A DNA stretch of 64,000 bases from Oceanihabitans sp. IOP_32 (lineage in GTDB: Bacteria > Bacteroidota > Bacteroidia > Flavobacteriales > Flavobacteriaceae), in contig NZ_CP040813.1 of the NCBI RefSeq assembly GCF_009498295.1, forward strand, positions 62,001 to 126,000, written 5' to 3'. The translations under genes and the position numbers were made by a program. How positions within the stretch are numbered: the stretch's first letter is position 1; each line of letters opens with the position of its first letter. Of the stretch, positions 9,163-18,004 are shown one piece after another. The notes under the pieces were generated by a model, which did no database searches, was not told where the DNA came from, and saw only the letters and a program-made list of their open reading frames with translations.

Positions 9163-9374
9163 TGTCCGATTAAAAATATTATAATGCTGTCCATCCTTTT
9201 AAAATTAAGAACTTTGCACGTTTTTTAAAATGTCACCTTGCTTATTTGAAATAATTATTAAGATTTAAAGGAACTATTTTGTTAATTTAAAGTACTTCTG
9301 TTTATCAGTAAGTTAGAATCAAGTCTTGGTTCTTATGTCTATTAGCGAAGCGGTCTTATGTCTTTTGTCGGACA
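9163..9374. repeat. MITE-like segment bounded by an inverted repeat
   Basis: Terminal motif TGTCCGATTAAAA at 9163-9175 is matched on the other strand by TGTCCGACAAAAG (9374-9362): 10 of 13 positions agree, and the first seven are exact. The 212 bases between are very AT-rich with no coding frame. No clear target-site duplication is visible. Together with the rest of 9107-9463 this is a gene-free spacer; a relic of an insertion sequence or a non-autonomous element is the best guess. Confidence 0.4.
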
Positions 9375-9463
9375 TTAATGACATAAAATATAAAAACAGC
9401 AAATAAAGAAGCGCTTTATCGGAGTAACTGGTATCGTGGCATGTTTGCTTAGCTTTATATATT

Positions 9464-9766
9464 TTAATACCTGTTTATCCACCATTTAAAAGTGTCTTCG
9501 GTCTGAATAGATCCAGATTTTAGTTTTTTCATCATCGTAGAAATATTGTTTTGGTCCTTGATGCTTTCCTTTGTGTAAATAGGTCCTGATTCCATCGTGT
9601 TTGCCTTTTTAGAATCTGGTTTTTGGTATGCCTTATAACGAATGTCGTCCAGCCATTGTTCTAAGTCTTTTAAACCACCTTTGCGCCCACAATAACCACA
9701 ACCCCATTCGTCGTGTTTAGAACTCACCCTAATATGATGGATTGTACCCGCAGGGCATCGCGCTTT
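9464..9766 (-). pseudogene. C-terminal part of an interrupted zinc-ribbon gene
   Basis: Open frame of 100 codons that directly continues the frame of the upstream gene (9767-10249) past its TGA codon at 9767-9769. It begins KARCPAGTIHHIRVSSK and contains GCGYCGRKG, so CPAG and CGYC together make a plausible four-cysteine zinc ribbon. A GTG at 9727 could start an 87-residue product, but that would delete the first half of the ribbon. I read it as the detached tail of one 261-residue protein. Family not recognised. Confidence 0.6.
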
Positions 9767-10249
9767 TCAAGCAAAAGGGTTATCACCAGTAAGTCTTGGG
9801 TGTAACTGCCGCTCTTCTAAAAAGTTTATTAAAAGTGTTATGTTTTGCTTGGCTTGTTCAGAAATTGCTGTTTTTTCATTTAGAATAGCATCGGTTAAAT
9901 CTTCAAATTCTTTTTTAGTTAATACTGGAGTATTTTGAAATTTCGGAAAACCAATATAAGGAAGATTGGTTTCTATACGGTTTCTAGGAATAAAAAAGAT
10001 ATTCTCTTTAAGCGCGTCATATTTTAATTTGTATTGAGCAATAATTTTTAAGTCATCCTCAAACATGGTATAAGCGAGCAGAATGTAACCATCGTCGGTA
10101 ATTCTATAATAATATTTTATTTCGGCATCAAAGATAGTTTCAATAGTTTCTATAAGATAATGGAATTCATTGCGAATTGCTTGGGTGGGCCCGAAATCTA
10201 AATCGGAATTCATTTTAACACCTTCTTGAGTTGAGTAAACAGTTTTCAT
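9767..10249 (-). CDS. Hypothetical protein, N-terminal part of an interrupted gene
   Basis: 160 aa, acidic, no signal or membrane segment, and no family I recognise. It ends RLTGDNPFA then TGA, after which the same frame stays open for another 100 codons carrying a zinc-ribbon-like segment. The two parts are therefore probably one gene with a nonsense change or a sequencing error. A second ATG at codon 13 (MNSDLDF) is an alternative start. Neighbouring genes are unrelated, so context gives no functional hint. Confidence 0.65.
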   Translation of the reverse strand: MKTVYSTQEGVKMNSDLDFGPTQAIRNEFHYLIETIETIFDAEIKYYYRITDDGYILLAYTMFEDDLKIIAQYKLKYDALKENIFFIPRNRIETNLPYIGFPKFQNTPVLTKKEFEDLTDAILNEKTAISEQAKQNITLLINFLEERQLHPRLTGDNPFA

Positions 10250-10563
10250 AATACATAATTTTTAAAGGTTATGCATCAGGAAAAAAAACGTGTTAAACAG
10301 TTTGGGAATCATTTATTTTTGACTAAACTGTCCGTATTCTAAACCACCGTGGCTTTTGTGCTCGGTTGGTACGCTAATAACGTTCCTAATACAATTACAA
10401 AAGCTAAGCTATTCTGCAACTTAAAAACAATTTAATTTTATTCGAAAACAAGTGCTAATACAACATCACCAAAATGCCAACCCCTAAAACTGATTAAAAT
10501 CATTTACTATGCCCTAAAAATCTGCTATGTTTGTTCTGTAACATAAAAACAATACATATTAAT
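10250..10563. other. Spacer between the interrupted gene and dps
   Basis: A 314-base divergent spacer. It contains the dps promoter-like box at its right end and a weak 7-bp inverted repeat (10297-10303 with 10325-10331). No open frame or RNA gene was recognised. Confidence 0.5.
10526..10533 (+). promoter_or_regulatory. dps promoter -7 box
   Basis: TATGTTTG matches the Bacteroidota consensus TAnnTTTG and lies 30 bases before the preferred dps ATG (10564). It overlaps the longer reading-frame start (TTG at 10531), which argues against that upstream start. Confidence 0.55.
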
Positions 10564-11031
10564 ATGGAAAATTTAGTAGGACTAGACCGTAAAAAGGCGG
10601 AAAAATTAGTAGTAGATTTAAATGGTTTATTGGCAGACTACGAAATCTTTTATCAAAACTTAAGAGGATTACATTGGAATATTACAGGAAAGGAATTTTT
10701 TGAACTTCACGAAAAATTTGAAGAGTTATACAAAGATGCTTTTGAAAAAATTGACGAAATCGCAGAACGCGTTTTAACGCTAGAGGGCGAACCCTTGCAT
10801 ACCTACACCGATTATCTTAAGGCGACCGATATTGCCGAAGAGAAAAGTGTAACCGATGGCATACAAGGTGTTGAGGTGGTTGTAAAAAACTTCCGTACGC
10901 TTATTAAAAAAGAAAGAAATATCTTGGCTCTGGCCGCCGATGCTAATGATGAAGGTACGGTAAGCTTAATGAGTGATTATATTTCTGAAACAGAAAAAAC
11001 ACTTTGGATGCTTAATTCCTATTTGAGATAA
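10564..11031 (+). CDS. dps: Dps/ferritin-like DNA-protecting protein
   Basis: Iron-sequestering mini-ferritin (155 aa) that oxidises ferrous iron with peroxide and protects DNA. The ferroxidase signature is intact: LHWNITG, then FFELHEKFEELYKDAFEKIDEIAER supplies the His, Asp and Glu ligands shared across Dps subunits. The ATG at 10564 (MENLVGLDRKK) is chosen because it matches the family N-terminus and follows the promoter box; the 11 codons upstream overlap that box. Monocistronic with its own terminator; oxidative-stress control is expected but no operator was recognised. Confidence 0.93.
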   Translation: MENLVGLDRKKAEKLVVDLNGLLADYEIFYQNLRGLHWNITGKEFFELHEKFEELYKDAFEKIDEIAERVLTLEGEPLHTYTDYLKATDIAEEKSVTDGIQGVEVVVKNFRTLIKKERNILALAADANDEGTVSLMSDYISETEKTLWMLNSYLR

Positions 11032-11095
11032 AATATTTTGAGCTCTCGCGTTTTGTTAATCCCTTAACAACCGGGCTCATATTCATGTCTCTCTT

Positions 11096-11135
11096 ATTTC
11101 AGGAAGTAGATACACACTACTTCCTGAAATTTTTT
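11096..11135 (+). terminator. Rho-independent terminator after dps
   Basis: Perfect 14-bp stem (11096-11109 with 11117-11130), 7-base loop, followed by a run of T (11130-11135). Lies 64 bases after the dps stop. Confidence 0.88.
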
Positions 11136-11382
11136 GTGACAATCCCACCAGAAAACCTATGGCTTACTTCTTCCAAAAAATAAGATTTGGGTTAAATAAG
11201 CCCAACATACCCCAATAACCATAAATCCAGTTCTAAAAACGAATGCCATGGCAAGCTACACAAATGTCAAATTATCAGATTCTTAGAAGAATTAAGAGGG
11301 TTTATATTATCAGTCAAACCGTATAACTATTTTTAAATACCATAGAAATATCTTATATTTAGTAACATAATTTTTGTGAATC

Positions 11383-11600
11383 TGTTTTGTGCCGTAAACC
11401 TAAAAAATCTGCGATTATCTGCGACCCGAGCGACAGCGAATTGGCGAAGTAAATCTGTGGAAAATAAATAGCAGCTCAATAGTGAATTGCCCCACTGATT
11501 TTGCTGAATAAAAATAAATATTTGTTTTTCGCTATGATATAAAAAACATCAATATATCCTAAGAATTTATGGGGTTATGACACTTTACGGACAAGCACTA
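11383..11600 (+). repeat. Dispersed 218-base repeat, copy A
   Basis: Matches 45583-45800 in the same orientation. The stretch 11410-11529 aligns without gaps to 45611-45730 with about 13 differences in 120 positions; flanks are looser, and both copies end GGACAAG(C/T)ACTA. No coding frame. It occupies the spacer between dps and the FMN reductase (11032-11713), which otherwise shows only the terminator. Confidence 0.75.
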
Positions 11601-11713
11601 ATAATTGAAATCATTTTGAAATTACAGATCATCCATAACTAAAACTTGATATCCAAGAAAATGTTTATATGGATGTCGCATCTTACTATTAACAAAACAA
11701 TAAATATATACAT

Positions 11714-12265
11714 ATGAAAACGTACAAAATAGCAGTTATTGTAGGCAGCCTTAGAAAGGAATCTTTCAACCTAAAAACAGCCAAAGCGTTAATGCAGCTG
11801 GCGCCAGAATCGTTAGATTTAGAACTGGTAAGCATCGCAGGCCTGCCCATGTTTAATGAAGACCTAGAAGGCAATCCACCAAAGGAGTGGGAAGTACTGC
11901 GTGAAAAAATAAGGAATGTTGATGGTTTGCTCTTTCTAACGCCAGAATACAACCGCTCGGTGCCTGGAGTTTTAAAAAATGCCATTGATGTTGGCTCACG
12001 CCCCTATGGTAAAAATTCATGGGACGGTAAACCAGCTGCTGTAGTAAGTGTTTCTATTGGAAACATTAGTGGTTTTGGTGCCAATCATCATTTAAGGCAG
12101 TCGTTAACTTTTGTTAATGTACCGACCATGGCGCAACCAGAAGCTTATATTGGCGGTGCCGCTGCATTGTTTGATGATAAAGGCGAACTAAACAACGACT
12201 CTACCAAAGATTTCCTGAAAAATTTTATGTTAGCCTTCGAAAAATGGGTGCATACCAATGCATAA
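11714..12265 (+). CDS. NADPH-dependent FMN reductase family protein
   Basis: Flavodoxin-like reductase (183 aa) expected to use NAD(P)H to reduce FMN, quinones or azo compounds in the cytoplasm. The FMN phosphate loop is GSLRKESFN near residues 12-20, and the family block LTPEYNRSVPGVLKNAID lies near residues 76-93. Length is typical of the ArsH/ChrR/YieF group. Stands alone downstream of a repeat-containing spacer; physiological substrate cannot be told. Confidence 0.9.
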   Translation: MKTYKIAVIVGSLRKESFNLKTAKALMQLAPESLDLELVSIAGLPMFNEDLEGNPPKEWEVLREKIRNVDGLLFLTPEYNRSVPGVLKNAIDVGSRPYGKNSWDGKPAAVVSVSIGNISGFGANHHLRQSLTFVNVPTMAQPEAYIGGAAALFDDKGELNNDSTKDFLKNFMLAFEKWVHTNA

Positions 12266-12626
12266 GTTCACCCTAAAGGTGTTTTTTAAGCAGAGACAAG
12301 TGGCAAATTCATTTTAAATCGCATTTTTAGTGTTAGTTGGTTTAAAAAATTGTGGCGAGGTGCTTGACGTGGTGGCTTTTTAAGAAGGCAGCACATGCTA
12401 CTTGCATTCTCAAAATAACATAAACGCAAGACCTCGCTTTTACAAGGTTTCAATAAGTCTTATTTTGATGACTGTCTAACGTATTTGTAAGCTAGTGAGC
12501 GTTTACTCTAAACTAAATAAATACAAAAAATCACCATACTCTTATGCTTTTATAAACACGTTTTTTTGGTTTTATAAAACCGAAAAATATTCTTAAATTG
12601 AAACCTACTTACAAGACCAAAACACC
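12266..12626. other. Gene-free spacer with inverted repeats
   Basis: 361 bases without a convincing gene. Two structures stand out: a long-range inverted repeat (GCGAGGTGCTTG at 12355-12366 with CAAGACCTCGC at 12427-12437, one unpaired base) enclosing 60 bases, and a perfect 14-base palindrome GGTTTTATAAAACC (12568-12581) 45 bases before the next start codon. A weak 4-bp hairpin plus six T follows the FMN reductase stop. Confidence 0.4.
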
Positions 12627-13769
12627 ATGAAAAAACATTATAATATTATTATCGCTGGGGCTGGCGGTATTGCAGAAGCTGCTGGATTACTTTTGGCAGA
12701 ATGGAGCAGCGTAACCCCTACTATTTTTATTGGCGATCGCGACGTTTCAAAAGCTGAAAAAGTGGCACAATGGATTATGGAAGGCACAACAAAACCTTGT
12801 AAAGTCACCGCTTTTAACTTAAACTTAACCGAGCCTTCTGATGGCTTAAAACACATTTTAAAAGAAGGTGATGCCCTGCTAGACTGTTTACCGGGTAGTT
12901 TAGCCCCTAAAACAGCTGGGCTGGCAAACCAATACCATTTATACTATGCCAACCTTACCGAATATGTTGAGGAAACCAATAGCATTATAAACATGGCTAA
13001 AGACGCCAAAACGGGTTTTGTGCTTCAAACGGGATTAGCACCTGGTTATATTAATGTTTTAGGAAATTATCTGTACCAAGAGTTTTGTAACACCCATGGT
13101 GTCACCCAGGTAGACAGCCTAGAATTAAAAGTAGGTGCACTTACCAACCATGCCGTTGCCCCGCACTTTTATGGGTTTACTTGGAGTCCTATTGGTGTGG
13201 CTACCGAGTATGTAAAAGATTGCGTGGTAATTCGTGATTATAAAAAAACCACACGCCCTGCCCTTTCTGAGCGTGGTGAGATTTTAATTGATGGCCTAGC
13301 TTATGAAGACGATTTAACCTCTGGTGGTGCAGCCAATCTCCCCGATGCCTTAAGTGGCCAGGTAAAGCAATTAGACTATAAAACCTTACGCCACCCAGGA
13401 CATTATGCGTGGGTAGAACAACAACTAGAACATTTAAAAGACAGTAAAGACCCTGCTTCTGGTCTACAAAAAATCATGCAAGACCAAATCCCGCATATTG
13501 AGGACGACCACATTGTGATTTACGCTGCTGTGCAAGGAAAAGACGCCCAAGGGATTTTACGCCGACAAGAAATCTCGAAAAAAATAAAACCACAGCTCGT
13601 GGGCAAACATACCTTGAGAGCCATTCAAACTACAACAGCAACTCCATTAATACAAGCCATACAATGGTTGCTAGAAACAAAACCAAAAGGAATTACATTA
13701 CAAAGTAATATAGATGCTAAAGCGTTTTTAAACGGCAGATTTGTAAAAGCTGTTTACGGAAAAATTTGA
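12627..13769 (+). CDS. Saccharopine dehydrogenase family protein
   Basis: 380 aa oxidoreductase with an N-terminal Rossmann motif (IIAGAGGIAEAAG, residues 8-20) and the two-domain outline of saccharopine dehydrogenase/reductase-like proteins (LQTGLAPGYINVLGNYL near residue 132 is the conserved core). In Bacteroidota such enzymes are annotated in lysine metabolism, yet many have other carbonyl or imine substrates, so the precise reaction is open. Convergent with dnaE, with only 8 bases between the stops. A palindrome upstream may be an operator. Confidence 0.85.
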   Translation: MKKHYNIIIAGAGGIAEAAGLLLAEWSSVTPTIFIGDRDVSKAEKVAQWIMEGTTKPCKVTAFNLNLTEPSDGLKHILKEGDALLDCLPGSLAPKTAGLANQYHLYYANLTEYVEETNSIINMAKDAKTGFVLQTGLAPGYINVLGNYLYQEFCNTHGVTQVDSLELKVGALTNHAVAPHFYGFTWSPIGVATEYVKDCVVIRDYKKTTRPALSERGEILIDGLAYEDDLTSGGAANLPDALSGQVKQLDYKTLRHPGHYAWVEQQLEHLKDSKDPASGLQKIMQDQIPHIEDDHIVIYAAVQGKDAQGILRRQEISKKIKPQLVGKHTLRAIQTTTATPLIQAIQWLLETKPKGITLQSNIDAKAFLNGRFVKAVYGKI

Positions 13770-13777
13770 AGCAAAGC

Positions 13778-16738
13778 TTAACCCACTCCTCTAGGATTGG
13801 GTTTTATACGCACCTTTCTGCTTTTTGAAATTATCATACTGCAAAACCCAAACTTTTCGGTAATAACGCCAAGGCATTTGTAAATACCCAAACCATGTAT
13901 GGGGTATTGATGCACCACATTAGTAAAATGCACCGCATCAAAATACTTACCGTGTTTATCTACAAACGTGCTTAACCGCATTAATTTGCCTTGAGCGGTT
14001 TTGTTGTATCTGGTGTTTACTAAATTGCCGTACATAATAACCTCTTTATTCACGTAATGGCCCATCTCATTGGCGGTAATATCGTTTTCTAAGACTTCAT
14101 CCACCAAATCGAAATAACCACATAAGGGAAATCCTAATAGCTCCATTTCATCATAAGCATTTTCTACGTCGCAGACTTCTAAAGCGGGCAAATCGAAATG
14201 TTTATGCACAGGTTTAAATAATTTGGGCTGCTTATTAGTAGATCTAGAGGCATTAAGCTTAAACATGGCCTGCCAGAGCAGTTCGGTTTTCGATTTTTGC
14301 GTAAACCTAAAAGCATCAATACGTATTAAAATAGATAATTGCTCTATACTAATACTTACTCGATCAATAAAATCTTCTAAAGAGCTGTAATGCCCATATA
14401 ATTGTCTTTCGGTTAGTATTCTTTGAATCACGAGTTTTTCCAGATTTTTCAAATAGCCAAAGCCCAGATAAATGTCTTTGCCTGCCACGCTATTTGCATG
14501 GTCGCTATGGTTTATACAAGGTAATTTAATATTGGCGCCTTGCATTCTGGCTTCGTGTAAATAATGTTCTGCACTGTAAAAACCGCCACCATTATTTAGC
14601 ACAGCAACCATAAACTCAATAGGAAAATAACATTTTAAATACAGACTTTGATAGCTTTCTACAGCATAAGAAGCCGAGTGCCCTTTGGCAAAAGCATAGC
14701 CTGCAAAACTTTTTATTTGGTTCCAGACCTCAAATATTAAAGCATCGCTGTAGCCTTTGTTTCTACAATTTGAAATAAACTTTTGCTCGACGGCTAAAAA
14801 CTCTTCACGTGAGCGGTACTTACCACTCATACCGCGACGCAAAACATCGGCTTCGCCCAAGGTTAAATCTGCAAATTGATTGGCAACTTTTAAAACATCT
14901 TCTTGATACACCATCACACCATAAGTTTCTGGCATGATTTGTAATAAAATAGGGTGTGCATTTTTCCTAGATTCTGGAAATCGGTGCCGTTTTATAAACT
15001 CTTCTTTCATGCCCGAACCCGCCACCCCTGGACGAATTATAGAACTTGCCGCCACTAAACCCAAATAATCTTGGGTTTGCAGTTTTGTCATTAAACCACG
15101 CATGGCAGGAGACTCCACATAATAAGCGCCTATGGCACCACCACTTTTAAGGAGATCGTTTATTTTTTTGTCGGTTTTAAAACGTGGTAAATCATGAATA
15201 TCGATAGCTGGTAATTCGGGTCTGTTTTTCGCTATAATGTCTAGAGCATCTTTAATTTTCGCCAAACCCCGTTGTCCTAAAATATCGAATTTAAAAATAC
15301 CCACATCTTCGGCTATAAGCATATCAAATTGTACCGTAGGATAACCTTTGGGTGGTAAAAATGTTGCCGAATAATTATGAATAGGCGCATCTAAAATTAA
15401 AATTCCTGCCGAATGTACGCTCACATAATTAGGAAAACCATCAATTAATTTGCTGTATTTTAAAACCAATTGCCCAAACTCATCAACTTGACTAATAGGC
15501 AAATCCCTTTGGCTTAATTTATCAATTTCTTCTTTAGGCAAACCAAAAACCTTACCCAATTCTCTAACTACCGCTTTAAATTTAAAAGTATTATAGGTTG
15601 CTAAAAGTGCAGTGTTTTTAAATCTATTAAAAATATATTGGGTAACATCGTCTCTATCTTTCCATGAGAAATCGATATCAAAATCTGGTGGCGATGCGCG
15701 AAACGGATTTATAAACCGCTCAAAATACAAATCCAGTTCTATGGGATCCACATCTGTAATACCAATAATATAAGCCACAATACTATTGGCTCCACTGCCC
15801 CGCCCCACATGAAAATAACCTTTACTTTTAGCGTAAGTAACAATATCATGATTGATTAAAAAGAAACTCACAAAGTTTAAATCCTTTATGGTTTTTAACT
15901 CTGTGTTTAATCTTTTATACACCTTTTCTGTAGGGTTAGGATATCGTTTTAATAAGCCTGCATCGCATAAGTTTTTTAAGAGGATGTAATCGTTTTCAAC
16001 CGAATTAGAATACAATTTCAGGTTTTGAGATTTTCGCGTAGCTCCAAAACCAAAATCAATAGCACATTGGCTCAAAAGATGGATCGTGTTTTCGATAATA
16101 TGTGGAAAATCGGAAAATGCCATTTCTAAGTCTTCTTTTGAAATCATTTTTTCGTTAGGTTGGCATTCTTCAGTTTTTGGAAGTTTACTTAATAAACAAT
16201 TATTATCGATAGCTCTAAGCAATCGGTGGGCGTTAAAATCTTTCTTATTTCTAACCGTAACGGGTTGTTGGATAACCAATTTATCGCCTAAGGCCTTCAA
16301 TTTAGAAAATTGTAGTTTTTTTAGGTCTTCAATAGAAATACCAATAAATTCATTGGCTTCAAAAGTTATCAAACCCAATTCTAAAACCTGTTCAAAAGGG
16401 TAAACAATATAGGCGTTAGAGAAATGAGGGGCTTTATCTGGCAGCGGCATTTTACACTCCAAATGCTGCGATAAAAACCTATTTAACTCATAAAAACCTT
16501 GGTTGTTTCGCGCTATACCCACAAATTGTTGCTTGGCGCCGTTTCTAAAATCAATACCTACTATGGGTTTTATATGGTACTTTTTAGACTGTCGTATAAA
16601 ATTTAAGCATGCCGAAGTATTATTAATATCTGTTAATACTAAGCTGGATATCTGGTTTGCTTTGGCGAGTTCTAACAATTCAATTTCAGAAAATGTGCCA
16701 TAGCGCAACGAATAATAAGAATGACAATTTAAATACAT
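13778..16738 (-). CDS. dnaE: Short DNA polymerase III alpha subunit (DnaE2-like, error-prone type)
   Basis: C-family replicative-type polymerase of 986 aa, clearly shorter than housekeeping DnaE and close to the damage-induced DnaE2 class. N-terminal PHP domain (starts YLNCHSYYSLRYGTFSE), catalytic palm with PDFDIDF near residue 350 and FKFDILG near residue 484, which hold the three metal-binding Asp residues, then fingers and an OB-fold-like C-terminus. Its ATG overlaps the dinB stop (TAATG at 16740-16736), so dinB and dnaE are translationally coupled. Expected role: translesion synthesis with the Y-family enzyme. Whether it needs the sliding clamp is not visible here. Confidence 0.9.
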   Translation of the reverse strand: MYLNCHSYYSLRYGTFSEIELLELAKANQISSLVLTDINNTSACLNFIRQSKKYHIKPIVGIDFRNGAKQQFVGIARNNQGFYELNRFLSQHLECKMPLPDKAPHFSNAYIVYPFEQVLELGLITFEANEFIGISIEDLKKLQFSKLKALGDKLVIQQPVTVRNKKDFNAHRLLRAIDNNCLLSKLPKTEECQPNEKMISKEDLEMAFSDFPHIIENTIHLLSQCAIDFGFGATRKSQNLKLYSNSVENDYILLKNLCDAGLLKRYPNPTEKVYKRLNTELKTIKDLNFVSFFLINHDIVTYAKSKGYFHVGRGSGANSIVAYIIGITDVDPIELDLYFERFINPFRASPPDFDIDFSWKDRDDVTQYIFNRFKNTALLATYNTFKFKAVVRELGKVFGLPKEEIDKLSQRDLPISQVDEFGQLVLKYSKLIDGFPNYVSVHSAGILILDAPIHNYSATFLPPKGYPTVQFDMLIAEDVGIFKFDILGQRGLAKIKDALDIIAKNRPELPAIDIHDLPRFKTDKKINDLLKSGGAIGAYYVESPAMRGLMTKLQTQDYLGLVAASSIIRPGVAGSGMKEEFIKRHRFPESRKNAHPILLQIMPETYGVMVYQEDVLKVANQFADLTLGEADVLRRGMSGKYRSREEFLAVEQKFISNCRNKGYSDALIFEVWNQIKSFAGYAFAKGHSASYAVESYQSLYLKCYFPIEFMVAVLNNGGGFYSAEHYLHEARMQGANIKLPCINHSDHANSVAGKDIYLGFGYLKNLEKLVIQRILTERQLYGHYSSLEDFIDRVSISIEQLSILIRIDAFRFTQKSKTELLWQAMFKLNASRSTNKQPKLFKPVHKHFDLPALEVCDVENAYDEMELLGFPLCGYFDLVDEVLENDITANEMGHYVNKEVIMYGNLVNTRYNKTAQGKLMRLSTFVDKHGKYFDAVHFTNVVHQYPIHGLGIYKCLGVITEKFGFCSMIISKSRKVRIKPNPRGVG

Positions 16739-17952
16739 TATTGTTTTCTGTGTGCTAATAAAATTGGTGGTTCGCCATTAAATGGGTTTTGAAATCGTCC
16801 TATGGTTTTTGCGCCCATAGAAGCAGCGCGCATAATGCTTAATTCACCATATTTTTGCCTTACGCGGTCCATAACATGGTAGAGGTTGAGCATCTCTTCA
16901 GTATCATCAAACAAATTTATTTGATAGTTACCACTAACAATATTTGTGATTTTTACACCTACCAATCTTACCAATAATCGGCGGTTATACAACTTTTCAA
17001 ACAGCTCTAATGCTGCGGGAATAATCACGTGGTCGGCACTAGAATACGGTATTTTAACCTGTTTGTTATAAGTGTTAAAATCTGAATATCTAATTTTTAC
17101 ACTTATGGTGCTCGCTAGTTTATCGGCATTTCGTAATTGAAACGCTAAATTTTCAGCCATAGCAAAAATGGTAGTCCGTAGCTTTTGTGTATCAATAGTA
17201 TCTTTCCCAAAAGTACGCTCTGTAGAAATCGATTTTCTTTCGTGAAAAGGTATTAAGGGTGTATTGTCAATACCTTGTGCTCTTTTCCAAATGGTAACGC
17301 CGTTGGCACCCAAGGCACTCATCATCATTTCTACAGGCATTTGTTGCACCACCTTAACTTTATCTACACCCAGATTTCTAAGAATTTGATAGGTTTTTTG
17401 GCCAACCGACGGAATTTTACGAATGGATAGTGGTGCTAAAAACGATTTTTCAAACCCAGAATCAATCATTAATTGGTTGTTAGGTTTGGCCTCCCCAGTA
17501 GCTACTTTAGAAACAATTTTATTACACGACAAACCAAAAGAGATAGGCAATCCAGAATCTTTTATTATTTTTTGTCGGAGCTCTGAAGCATATTTATAAG
17601 TGCCATGAAATTTATCCATACCGGTTAAATCGGCATAAAATTCATCGACACTGGCTTTTTCAAAAACGGGGACTTTCTCCTTAATAATTTCGGTAACCAA
17701 ATGAGAATATTTGGTATAAATACTAGAATTCCCTTTAATAACAACCGCTTCAGGACACAGGCGTTTGGCCACCTTCATAGACATGCCAGAATGCACACCA
17801 AAGCCTCTTGTCTCGTAACTACAAGCTGCAACCACGCCTCGATCGCCCGTGCCGCCAACTAATAAGGGCCTGTTTTTTAGGCGACTATCTATTAAGCGTT
17901 CACAAGACACAAAAAAGGTGTCTAAATCCAGATGTAAAATATTTTTTTCCAC
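16738..17952 (-). CDS. dinB: Y-family DNA polymerase (DinB/Pol IV type)
   Basis: Translesion polymerase of 404 aa. Both catalytic carboxylate motifs are intact: LDLDTFFVS at the N-terminus and KASVDEFY near residue 100, so this is an active enzyme and not a catalytically dead ImuB. Helix-hairpin-helix region (IPSVGQKTYQILRNLGV) and little-finger domain follow. First gene of a two-gene operon with dnaE. Its promoter box lies only five bases before the ATG and faces the divergent S24 repressor gene, which implies damage-regulated expression. Confidence 0.93.
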   Translation of the reverse strand: MEKNILHLDLDTFFVSCERLIDSRLKNRPLLVGGTGDRGVVAACSYETRGFGVHSGMSMKVAKRLCPEAVVIKGNSSIYTKYSHLVTEIIKEKVPVFEKASVDEFYADLTGMDKFHGTYKYASELRQKIIKDSGLPISFGLSCNKIVSKVATGEAKPNNQLMIDSGFEKSFLAPLSIRKIPSVGQKTYQILRNLGVDKVKVVQQMPVEMMMSALGANGVTIWKRAQGIDNTPLIPFHERKSISTERTFGKDTIDTQKLRTTIFAMAENLAFQLRNADKLASTISVKIRYSDFNTYNKQVKIPYSSADHVIIPAALELFEKLYNRRLLVRLVGVKITNIVSGNYQINLFDDTEEMLNLYHVMDRVRQKYGELSIMRAASMGAKTIGRFQNPFNGEPPILLAHRKQ

Positions 17953-17953
17953 A

Positions 17954-18001
17954 CTACAAAATTAGCTACAATTACACACAATTATTGCTTATATTTGTAG
18001 C
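17954..18001. promoter_or_regulatory. Divergent promoter/operator region between dinB and the S24 repressor
   Basis: Two TAnnTTTG boxes point outward: TATATTTG (17990-17997, plus) and TAATTTTG (minus strand, 17964-17957). Each runs into the same TTTGTAG sequence, giving an inverted repeat CTACAAA (17954-17960) / TTTGTAG (17994-18000). A third half-site, CTACAAT, sits at 17966-17972. The boxes end 5 to 7 bases before the two ATG codons, so both mRNAs would have almost no leader. The layout suits a repressor that shuts both promoters at once; the LexA-like product next door is the obvious candidate. Confidence 0.6.
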
Positions 18002-18004
18002 AAT

